Source: Clostridiales bacterium UBA1248 (GTDB lineage: Bacteria; Bacillota; Clostridia; Oscillospirales; CAG-272). From it: a stretch of DNA of 9,433 bases. The position numbers were made by a program, and so were the translations under genes. The DNA lies in assembly GCA_002308615.1 (NCBI GenBank), contig DBWC01000079.1, positions 1-9,433 on the forward strand, in the 5' to 3' direction. The notes under the pieces were generated by a model, which saw nothing but the letters and a program-made list of their open reading frames with translations, ran no database searches and was not told the origin of the DNA. Every line of letters starts with the position of its first letter. Positions within the stretch are counted from its first letter, which is position 1. Positions 1 to 6,625 of this stretch are shown piece by piece.

Positions 1-111
1 CCCCTGTCCCCTCCCGGGAACCCCCATTGCTCACGAGTTCGCAACGGGGAACCCCGGTCCCACAATCTCTAAACGAGATTGAGGGGGCGCGAAAACGGAT
101 CGTCGAGGCGC

Positions 112-207
112 CGACCCCTACGGAATAAACAGGTTTACATACGCTGTCAAATGCGGACGAGCGATGCTCGCCCTACCGTCTGAATTCTGCATTCTTAATT
201 CTTAATT
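112..207 (-). repeat. Dispersed repeat modules upstream of mutS
   Basis: Read on the minus strand, this stretch has three parts in order. The first is a tandem AATTAAGAAT tract (207-193; 15 bases identical in inverse orientation to 7843-7857), followed by a GAATTC remnant. The second is a hairpin of the form GGGCGAGC-ATC-GCTCG (stem 158-162 with 166-170). The third is a GTAGGGGTC block (about 120-112). The same three kinds of module recur at 7828-7977, and two of them after mutL, so this is a degenerate member of a local repeat family. Ends cannot be fixed by eye. Confidence 0.55.
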
Positions 208-229
208 TAAAAACCACTTTATAAATATT

Positions 230-234
230 GGAGG
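230..234 (+). promoter_or_regulatory. mutS ribosome binding site
   Basis: GGAGG lies 8 bases before the ATG at 243. It supports that start over the in-frame Met codons at residues 4 and 5. Confidence 0.8.
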
Positions 235-242
235 CTTAATAT

Positions 243-2813
243 ATGACCCCGATGATGCAGCAGTATATGGAGATAAAAAATCAGTACAGGGACCATATCC
301 TTATGTACCGTCTCGGCGATTTTTACGAGATGTTTTTTGACGACGCCAAGACCGCGTCAAAGATACTTGAGCTGACGCTCACCGGGCGGGACTGCGGTGA
401 GGAAGAGCGCGCGCCGATGTGCGGCGTTCCGTTCCACAGCGTTGAGCCGTATATCGCAAAGCTCGTAGCAAACGGCTGCAAGGTCGCCATCTGTGAGCAG
501 CTGGAAGATCCTGCGACAGCCAAGGGCATAGTCAAACGCGGCATCATCCGTATAGTTACTCCGGGCACGGTCACCTCATCCGAAATGCTTACCGAAGACA
601 AAAACAACTACGTCTGCGCCGTTTATTCCGGCGGCGACGGCTCCGCCGTCTGCTTTGCCGACGTTTCAACGGGCTATATAGGCGCCTGCACGATAGAGGG
701 AGACGATATACAGCGCAGGATCATAAACGAGCTTGCTGCGTTTTTGCCGAAAGAGATAATAACGAGCTTTCCGCTGTCCGAAAAACCGGAGCTTTCCGAA
801 TATATAAAAAACCGCTTAGGCTGTATGGTGGACGAAAACGAGCCGGAGCGTTTCTGGGAGCTCTCCGCCGCCGCGTCGTGCAAAAGGCAGTTTCCGGACG
901 AAAATACCGAAAAACTGCCGACCGCGCTCGTCTGCGCCGTCGGAGCGGCGATAGATTACATAAAAGAGACGCAGAAGACCGATATTTCCTTCATGGACAC
1001 GCTCTCTTTGTACGAGGGCGACGGAAATCTTGAAATTGACGCCGGCGCGAGAAGGAATCTGGAGCTTTGCGAGTCTATGAGGACGGGCGAGAAAAAAGGC
1101 TCGCTCCTCTGGGCGCTCGATTATACGAAGACCGCGGGAGGCGCCAGAACCTTACGCAAATGGGTGGAGCTGCCGCTGTACTCGGTCGCCGAGATACAGC
1201 GCAGGCAGGACGCGGTGACGGATCTGTATTCCGACTTTATGGTGCGCGAGGAGCTGTCGGAAGCTCTGCGCGGCGTGCTCGATCTGGAGCGTCTTTCATC
1301 AAAGCTCGTTTACGAGACGGCAAACGCCCGCGATATGCGCGCGATAGCGCAGTCCGCGTCAAAGCTGCCTTATATAAAAGAGCTCATTTCCGGCTGTCCG
1401 AGCGAGCTTATAAAACAGTTGAACGAGGGCGCGGACGATCTGCACGACCTCGTCGAGCTGATAGATAAATCTATAGTCGAGGAGCCGCCGTTTTCGATAC
1501 GCGAGGGCGGATTCATAAAAGACGGCTGCTCCGCGGATATAGATTATCTGCGCAGCATAATGAAGGACGGCAAGCGCTGGATAACGGAGCTTGAGGCGGC
1601 GGAACGCGAAAAAACGGGTATAAAAACTCTGCGCGTCTCGTACAACCGCGTTTTCGGCTACTACATCGAGGTTACAAAATCACTTATAAACCTCGTACCG
1701 GAGCGATATATAAGAAAACAGACGCTTGCAAACTGCGAGCGGTATATAACGCAGGAATTGAAAGAGCTTGAGTCGTCGATGCTCGGCGCGTCGGACAAAG
1801 TGGTAAAGCTCGAATACGACCTTTTCTGCGAGATAAGAAAACATCTCTGCGACAATATAGCCCGCATAAGAGCCGCTGCGGACAGTCTGTCACGGCTTGA
1901 CGCGCTGCTTTCGCTTTCCGTAGCCGCGGAAAAATACGGGTACGTGAAGCCCGAGGTCAACTACGGCGACGTTATAAACATCAAAAACGGCAGACATCCG
2001 GTCGTGGAGCGCTTTGTTGACGAGCCGTTCGTGCCGAACGACACGTATCTTGACACTGACAGGAACCGTATGCTCCTTATAACCGGTCCGAACATGGCGG
2101 GCAAATCCACGTATATGCGCCAGGTCGCGCTTATAACAGTTATGGCGCAGATCGGCTCTTTCGTCCCCGCGACCGAGGCGGTCATAGGCGTGTGCGACAG
2201 AGTTTTCGCCCGCGTCGGCGCCTCCGACGATCTCGCGTCCGGAACGTCAACGTTCATGCTTGAAATGAACGAGGTATCATACATTTTAAAGCGCGCAAGC
2301 AAAAAGAGCCTTATAATTTACGATGAGATCGGAAGAGGAACGTCCACGTTTGACGGTATGTCGATAGCCCGTGCGGTAGTTGAATACACCGCGGCGAAGA
2401 TAGGCTGCAAAACTCTGTTTGCAACGCATTATCACGAGCTGACGGAAATGGAAGGCACCGTTGACGGCGTAGTTAACTACAACATTGCCGCGAAAAAACG
2501 CGGTGATACGATAAGTTTTCTGCGTAAAATAGTGCGCGGCGCGGCAAACGACAGCTACGGCATAGAAGTTGCGATCTTGGCAGGCGTTCCGAATAAAGTA
2601 ATAAAGCGCGCACGCGAGGTTTTAGCCGAGATCGAAGCTAAAATGCCTGAGCGGCAGCGCACAAGAGAAGCGAAAACGCTGGAAGATTTAAACATTACCA
2701 TGGAAACGGTCGTATCGGATGAGATACGCGAGGCGGTAGAGGCGGTGGATCTTAACACAACGACGCCGCTTGAAGCGTATGATTTACTGAGAAAGCTGAA
2801 AGGGCTTTTGTAA
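243..2813 (+). CDS. mutS: DNA mismatch repair protein MutS
   Basis: MutS is the mismatch-recognition ATPase that starts post-replicative mismatch repair. It clamps on mispaired DNA as a dimer and recruits MutL. The 856 residues match the usual bacterial length (E. coli about 853). The mismatch-reading Phe-x-Glu motif is present near the N-terminus (GDFYEMF, F27-Y28-E29). The ATPase shows a Walker A loop GPNMAGKST at 615-623, a Walker B with D694-E695 (IIYDEIGRGTSTFDG), and the TLFATHYHEL switch region around 724-733. The C-terminus ends with the TPLEAYDLLRKLK helix typical of the family. The start is supported by GGAGG 8 bases upstream. mutL follows after a single base, so the two are almost certainly co-transcribed and translationally coupled. 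A canonical C-terminal clamp-binding motif (such as QLSFF) is not obvious. Identification is secure. Confidence 0.98.
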   Translation: MTPMMQQYMEIKNQYRDHILMYRLGDFYEMFFDDAKTASKILELTLTGRDCGEEERAPMCGVPFHSVEPYIAKLVANGCKVAICEQLEDPATAKGIVKRGIIRIVTPGTVTSSEMLTEDKNNYVCAVYSGGDGSAVCFADVSTGYIGACTIEGDDIQRRIINELAAFLPKEIITSFPLSEKPELSEYIKNRLGCMVDENEPERFWELSAAASCKRQFPDENTEKLPTALVCAVGAAIDYIKETQKTDISFMDTLSLYEGDGNLEIDAGARRNLELCESMRTGEKKGSLLWALDYTKTAGGARTLRKWVELPLYSVAEIQRRQDAVTDLYSDFMVREELSEALRGVLDLERLSSKLVYETANARDMRAIAQSASKLPYIKELISGCPSELIKQLNEGADDLHDLVELIDKSIVEEPPFSIREGGFIKDGCSADIDYLRSIMKDGKRWITELEAAEREKTGIKTLRVSYNRVFGYYIEVTKSLINLVPERYIRKQTLANCERYITQELKELESSMLGASDKVVKLEYDLFCEIRKHLCDNIARIRAAADSLSRLDALLSLSVAAEKYGYVKPEVNYGDVINIKNGRHPVVERFVDEPFVPNDTYLDTDRNRMLLITGPNMAGKSTYMRQVALITVMAQIGSFVPATEAVIGVCDRVFARVGASDDLASGTSTFMLEMNEVSYILKRASKKSLIIYDEIGRGTSTFDGMSIARAVVEYTAAKIGCKTLFATHYHELTEMEGTVDGVVNYNIAAKKRGDTISFLRKIVRGAANDSYGIEVAILAGVPNKVIKRAREVLAEIEAKMPERQRTREAKTLEDLNITMETVVSDEIREAVEAVDLNTTTPLEAYDLLRKLKGLL

Positions 2814-2814
2814 A

Positions 2815-4662
2815 ATGTCAATTATAAACGTTCTTGATTTCAAGACGGCAAACCTTATCGCCGCGGGCGAGGTCGTTGAAAGACCGGCGTCGGTTGTCAA
2901 GGAGCTCGTCGAAAATTCAATAGACGCCGGCGCGAAAAAAGTCACCGTTGAGATACGCGGCGGCGGTATTTCAATGATACGCGTAAGCGACGACGGCTGC
3001 GGTATGTCGGAGGACGATCTGCCGCGCTGTATCCTGCGCCACGCGACGAGCAAAATATCAACAGGCGACGATCTTGCCGCAATAAGCACGCTCGGTTTCC
3101 GGGGCGAAGCTCTGGCGGCGACGGCGGCGGTCAGCCGTATGAAAATAGTATCAAAGCGCAGAACGGATACGACCGGTCACAGCATAAACGTAACGTACGG
3201 CGTCTGCTCAAAGGTCGCCGAGGCAGGCTGTGCCGACGGAACGGTCGTCACCGTGTCGGAGCTTTTCTCAAACGTTCCGGCAAGACGCAAATTCTTAAAG
3301 CAGGACAGAACGGAGGCGGCGGCGGTCGCGTCGGTGTGCGAAAAGCTGGCGCTGTCGTCTCTTGACGTTTCGCTTACGCTCATATCGGACGGCGTCAGAA
3401 GATTCGGCACGGCGGGCGACGGAGAGCTTAAAAACGCGGTCTACGCCGTTTACGGCAGACAGTTTGCCGCGGAGCTTATTGAAATTCACGGCGAATCGGA
3501 CGGAATATCTGTCACGGGCGCCGTCTGCTCGCCGATAATGAGCCGCACGAACAGAGCGATGGAGCTGTTTTTCATAAACGGCAGATCCGTGAGAAGCGGC
3601 GTCATATCGTCCGCGCTCGAACAGGCGCTCGTCTCGTTTATACCCGCGGAAAAGTTCCCGGCGGCGTTCCTGTTTCTGACCGTGCATCCCGCGTCGGTCG
3701 ACGTGAACGTCCATCCGGCGAAGACGGAGGTGAAATTCTCGTCGGACAGACCGGTTTTCGACGCGGTCTATTACGCCGTAAAAGCGTGCGTTTTCTCCGG
3801 TCAGCGCCCGGAGCTTCCGATAGCGGAGAGCAGGATCTCGCCGTTTGTTCCCGTCACGGACGAATATACGAAAACGGAAGTAAAACAAATTACGGCGTTT
3901 GATAAAAAGCCGGATATAAAACCGTTCACACCGCCCGTATCAGAGGTGGAACGCGTTGATACCGTATCCGACGTGCACGCGCCTTCGTTTGCCGAACAAG
4001 GTGAACCGGTAAACGTCCACACGTCCGATCTGTACGGCGAGCCGCGCCCGGCTGAGGCGGAGGCGACAACGCTCGAGCCGCAGACCGAATGGAGATACAT
4101 AGGTGAGGCGTTTGACACGTATCTGTTCGTCGAACAGGGCGACGACGTTCTGATAATAGACAAGCACGCCGCGCACGAGCGGATAAGATTCGAGACGCTG
4201 AAAAAAGCGATGAAAGAGCGCTCCGCGGCGTATCAGATGCGTATGCTGCCGATAACTTTACCGGTAACGCCGCAGGAAGCGGATATCGCAGAGACGTACA
4301 GAGAAGAGCTTGCCGCGACCGGCTTCGGCTATGAGCTGTCCGGCGGGGAGATAGACATAGATCAGACCCCGGCAAATCTGGACGATAACGAGGCAAAAGA
4401 ACTTTTCGCCGGAATGCTGGCGGAGCTGGCGGACAACGGCGCGGCGCCCGAGCATCAGAAGGAAGCGTTGTTTGAGCGCGCGCTTTATCAGGTGTGCTGT
4501 AAAGGCGCGATAAAGGGCGGCGACAAAAACGACGAGGAAGCGATAAAAGCGCTTTTGGCTGAACTTTTCGCACACCCCGAAATTACGTACTGCCCGCACG
4601 GCAGACCCGTGGCATTTCGAATGAGCCGTGCGGCTATGGAAAGACGCTTCGGAAGAACGTGA
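2815..4662 (+). CDS. mutL: DNA mismatch repair protein MutL (endonuclease type)
   Basis: MutL couples mismatch recognition by MutS to strand incision. The N-terminal GHKL ATPase shows motif I (E30 and N34 in KELVENSIDAG), motif II DDGCG at 59-63 and motif III TLGFRGEAL at 92-100. A variable Pro/Glu/Val-rich linker covers roughly 335-430. The C-terminal dimerisation/endonuclease domain carries D449-K-H-A-x2-E455-x4-E460 (family consensus DQHAx2Ex4E), C562-K in the ACK-like motif, and C593-P-H-G-R-P. These are the metal-binding residues of nicking MutL proteins, as expected in bacteria lacking MutH. QMRMLP at 474-479 could be the sliding-clamp contact by analogy with the B. subtilis motif. The start codon lies 1 base after the mutS stop, with only a weak AAAGGG upstream, which suggests coupling. 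In many Clostridia mutL is followed by miaA; here it is followed by a repeat and accessory genes. Confidence 0.97.
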   Translation: MSIINVLDFKTANLIAAGEVVERPASVVKELVENSIDAGAKKVTVEIRGGGISMIRVSDDGCGMSEDDLPRCILRHATSKISTGDDLAAISTLGFRGEALAATAAVSRMKIVSKRRTDTTGHSINVTYGVCSKVAEAGCADGTVVTVSELFSNVPARRKFLKQDRTEAAAVASVCEKLALSSLDVSLTLISDGVRRFGTAGDGELKNAVYAVYGRQFAAELIEIHGESDGISVTGAVCSPIMSRTNRAMELFFINGRSVRSGVISSALEQALVSFIPAEKFPAAFLFLTVHPASVDVNVHPAKTEVKFSSDRPVFDAVYYAVKACVFSGQRPELPIAESRISPFVPVTDEYTKTEVKQITAFDKKPDIKPFTPPVSEVERVDTVSDVHAPSFAEQGEPVNVHTSDLYGEPRPAEAEATTLEPQTEWRYIGEAFDTYLFVEQGDDVLIIDKHAAHERIRFETLKKAMKERSAAYQMRMLPITLPVTPQEADIAETYREELAATGFGYELSGGEIDIDQTPANLDDNEAKELFAGMLAELADNGAAPEHQKEALFERALYQVCCKGAIKGGDKNDEEAIKALLAELFAHPEITYCPHGRPVAFRMSRAAMERRFGRT

Positions 4663-4698
4663 TTGTAGGGGAGGGGTCTCTCCATCTGGAATTAAGAA
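4663..4698 (+). repeat. Dispersed repeat fragment just after mutL
   Basis: Immediately after the mutL stop, 4663-4679 (TTGTAGGGGAGGGGTCT) is the exact reverse complement of 7931-7947. It is followed at 4689-4698 by GAATTAAGAA, the same module found at 7828-7837. A 17-base exact match over 3 kb apart, together with the second shared module, shows a member of the same repeat family. The reading frame of the downstream methyltransferase stays open through it back to a GTG at 4659, but that extension is probably not coding. Confidence 0.75.
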
Positions 4699-4721
4699 CA
4701 GTTCAGAAAAAGAGTGAAAAA

Positions 4722-5519
4722 ATGGCAAACAATAAGGATTTGATATTGAAACAATACGGCGACGGCAGCAAAGAAGAAAACCGTCACAAAAGATCCCGCG
4801 CGTCTTCTTTAGAATTCTATTACACCAAAAAACACTTGGAGCCGTATATAACAAAAGAAACAAAAATCTTGGAAATAGGATGCGGCACGGGATATTACGG
4901 CATGTATTACGCGGACAAATGTAAAGAATACTGCGGTATAGATATAGTTCCGTCGCATATTGAGATATTTCATAAAAAGATCGAGGAGTCCGGTTACTGC
5001 AATCTGACTTGTTCTGTTGGCGACGCTGCTGACCTTAAAGATATTGAAAGCAACAGTTATGACGTCGTTCTTTGTCTCGGTCCGCTTTATCATTTGTCAC
5101 CTGACGAAAGAGAGGCGGTAATTAAAGAATGCCGTTGCGTCTGTAAGCCGAACGGTATTGCGGCGTTTTCCTACATAAACAAAATCGGGCTTTACGCCGG
5201 CGCGTGTATCAGTACGGAATTTACGGATTATCCGAATGAACCGGGCAACAAAATGTTAGAGGACGGGTTTGATTATGAAAAGCCCGGGCTTTACTGGTAC
5301 ACCACGCCCGAGGATATGGAAAGTCTGACACAAGAGCACGAGTTTGAAAAGATCCTTAATTTAGGAGTTGACTTTTTTATCATCATGAAATACGTCGATA
5401 GGGCGTCTGATGAAAAATTCGAGCTTATCAAACCTTTGTACGATCAAATGGCGTCCCATGAAAGTTGCACCGGCATGAGTAATCATGCGCTGTTAATATG
5501 CAGAAAAATAAAAAGATAA
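4722..5519 (+). CDS. Class I SAM-dependent methyltransferase
   Basis: A 265-residue protein with a Rossmann-fold methyltransferase core. Motif I is ILEIGCGTG (E51-G53-C-G55-T-G57), the acidic residue at the end of strand 2 is D74 (CGIDIVPS), and a GDAADL stretch precedes the YDVVLCLGPLYHL strand/loop. This resembles the Methyltransf_11/25 superfamily, usually acting on small molecules or cofactors. There is no NPPY/DPPY motif, so it is not a typical adenine or N4-cytosine DNA methyltransferase. The substrate cannot be inferred. I chose ATG 4722 over the in-frame GTG 4659, because the extra 21 residues would be encoded by a repeat fragment and overlap the mutL stop. The ribosome binding site is weak (AAAAAGAG). 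The gene appears more A/T-rich at third positions than mutS/mutL, which suggests it was acquired. Its stop directly abuts a palindrome shared with the next gene. Confidence 0.85.
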   Translation: MANNKDLILKQYGDGSKEENRHKRSRASSLEFYYTKKHLEPYITKETKILEIGCGTGYYGMYYADKCKEYCGIDIVPSHIEIFHKKIEESGYCNLTCSVGDAADLKDIESNSYDVVLCLGPLYHLSPDEREAVIKECRCVCKPNGIAAFSYINKIGLYAGACISTEFTDYPNEPGNKMLEDGFDYEKPGLYWYTTPEDMESLTQEHEFEKILNLGVDFFIIMKYVDRASDEKFELIKPLYDQMASHESCTGMSNHALLICRKIKR

Positions 5520-5542
5520 TTCTCTCACCATTGGTGAGAGAA
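5520..5542. repeat. Near-perfect palindrome upstream of the YhcG-family gene (copy 1)
   Basis: The arms are 11 bases around a single central T (core CTCTCACCA-T-TGGTGAGAG at 5522-5540), starting on the base after the methyltransferase stop. Bases 5522-5545 are identical to 5871-5894 inside the following gene. No T-tract follows on the + strand, so it is not a standard intrinsic terminator. It lies about 45 bases before the nuclease start codon and next to a TTGAAA (5544-5549) that could be a -35 box with a poor TATGAG at 5565-5570. An operator, a translational hairpin or a recombination remnant are all possible. Confidence 0.85.
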
Positions 5543-5585
5543 ATTGAAATGCGCATGATAAAGGTATGAGAACGGAGGAAATGTA

Positions 5586-6593
5586 ATGGCGGATATTGTC
5601 AATTACAATAACGATTTTGACAACATAATCGCGATAATTGAAAAGTCGAAAATGCGGGCGATCAGAGCCGTAAACAGAGAGATGATCGAGATGTACTGGC
5701 AAATCGGACAGTACCTCAGCGAAAAGGGCGAAAACGACGGTTGGGGCAAAAACACCGTGCAGGATTTTGCCGACTATCTTAAAAGAACGTATCCGTCTGC
5801 AAGCGGCTTTTCCGCGCAGAATCTGTGGCGGATGAAGCAGTTTTACGAAACGTACCGCGACAACGAAAAACTCTCACCATTGGTGAGAGAAATTTCGTGG
5901 ACGAATAATCTGCTGATCATGACCGGCTGCAAAACCGACGAAGCAAAAGAGTTTTATATACGCTTGTGCATTCAGAACGGTTACGCGAAACGCGAGCTTG
6001 AACGGCAGATCGACAGTATGCTTTACGAGCGAACGATGCTTTCGCAAAAGAAAAACAAGGATTTGATCGAGCGTCATCCGGCGGTCGGTGCGTTCCGGGA
6101 TTCATATGTGTTGGAATTTTTGGACGTTCCTGAGGATTTCAAAGAAAAGGATCTAAGAAAAGCGATCATTGCCAATCTGAAAAAGTTCATTCTGGAATTC
6201 GGCAAAGACTTTACGTTCGTCGGCGAGGAATACCGCGTTCAGGTTGGCAACACTGATTTCTTTATTGATCTCCTTTTCTTCAATCGCGCGTTGTCCTGCC
6301 TTGTCGCGGTAGAATTGAAGGTCGGCAAGTTCAAACCGGAACATCTCGGTCAACTGAATTTCTATCTTGAAGCGCTGAACAGGGATGTCAAGAAACCGGA
6401 AGAAAACCCAAGTGTCGGACTGATCATATGCACATATAAAGACGACGCGGTTGTTGAATACGCTCTCAGCAGCAGCCTTTCCCCGGCGATGGTCGCGGAT
6501 TACACGCTGAAGCTGCCGGACAAGAAACTGCTTGAAGAAAAACTGCGCGAGATTGCTTTGCTTGCAGGGAATAACGACGAAGAAAAATTATAA
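5586..6593 (+). CDS. yhcG: YhcG/DUF1016-family PDDEXK nuclease
   Basis: A 335-residue two-domain protein. The N-terminal half (about 5-160) is the DUF1016 helical region, with GWGKNTVQDFADYLKRTYP, SAQNLWRMKQFY and the conserved LSPLVREISWTNNLLI and RELERQIDSMLYER segments. The C-terminal half (about 170-320) is a PDDEXK-type nuclease fold. Its likely metal ligands are D228 (TDFFIDLLF) and E243-x-K245 (VAVELKVGKF), followed by Q256 in HLGQLNFYLEALN. Family members are common in accessory DNA, often near restriction-modification genes, and are presumed DNA nucleases. The biological role is not settled. The start is supported by GGAGG at 5574-5578, 7 bases before the ATG. No restriction-modification partner is visible. 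The gene carries an internal copy of the palindrome that precedes it. Length and motifs suggest an intact enzyme. Confidence 0.92.
   Translation: MADIVNYNNDFDNIIAIIEKSKMRAIRAVNREMIEMYWQIGQYLSEKGENDGWGKNTVQDFADYLKRTYPSASGFSAQNLWRMKQFYETYRDNEKLSPLVREISWTNNLLIMTGCKTDEAKEFYIRLCIQNGYAKRELERQIDSMLYERTMLSQKKNKDLIERHPAVGAFRDSYVLEFLDVPEDFKEKDLRKAIIANLKKFILEFGKDFTFVGEEYRVQVGNTDFFIDLLFFNRALSCLVAVELKVGKFKPEHLGQLNFYLEALNRDVKKPEENPSVGLIICTYKDDAVVEYALSSSLSPAMVADYTLKLPDKKLLEEKLREIALLAGNNDEEKL
5871..5894. repeat. Palindromic 24-base repeat inside the YhcG-family gene (copy 2)
   Basis: Identical over 24 bases to 5522-5545. Here it is read in frame as codons 96-103, encoding LSPLVREI, part of the conserved LSPLVREISW segment of the family. 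The palindromic core CTCTCACCATTGGTGAGAG (5871-5889) could form a 9-base-pair stem in DNA or mRNA. The distance between the two copies is 349 bases. Confidence 0.9.
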
Positions 6594-6625
6594 ATCGCAT
6601 AGTAATATAAAGGAGATATCAAACA

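Larger units (their letters stand above)
1..242. other. Non-coding leader region upstream of mutS
   Basis: No credible coding sequence is visible here. The first 60 bases are very C/G-rich, with a 9-base direct repeat GGGAACCCC at 16-24 and 47-55. An imperfect stem lies at 22-30 against 41-49 (CCCC-A-TTGC with GCAA-C-GGGG, one mismatch). A perfect 7-base inverted repeat CAATCTC/GAGATTG lies at 63-69 and 75-81. The 3' part carries dispersed-repeat modules, annotated separately. I could not find a convincing promoter for mutS: TATAAA at 220-225 lies too close to the ribosome binding site to act as a -10 box. The upstream neighbour gene is outside the window. Confidence 0.6.

Noticed and set aside
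211..226. TATAAA as a -10 box for mutS
   Set aside because: It would start transcription at or after the ribosome binding site, leaving no usable leader.
1067..1468. Plus-strand reading frame inside mutS in another frame
   Set aside because: The Arg-rich translation is a shadow of mutS codon bias, with no independent start signal.
3926..4573. Long minus-strand reading frame opposite mutL (also 3295-3888 and 4258-4863)
   Set aside because: The frames lie antisense to clear mutL sequence, encode Arg/Ser/Cys-rich low-complexity protein, and have no ribosome binding site or family resemblance.
4659..4721. GTG start for the methyltransferase overlapping the mutL stop
   Set aside because: The added 21 residues are encoded by a dispersed repeat fragment, and the family-like N-terminus begins at ATG 4722. 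Kept only as a low-probability alternative.
5520..5545. Intrinsic terminator after the methyltransferase
   Set aside because: The hairpin is followed by AAATTGAAAT rather than a T-tract on the + strand.
5522..5568. Short upstream peptide LSPLVREIEMRMIKV ending at a TGA before the nuclease gene
   Set aside because: It has no proper start codon or ribosome binding site. The similarity to the internal motif comes entirely from the shared 24-base repeat.
4722..6593. Restriction-modification system formed by the methyltransferase and the nuclease
   Set aside because: The methyltransferase lacks NPPY/DPPY or cytosine-C5 motifs and looks like a small-molecule enzyme. No specificity subunit or helicase is present.
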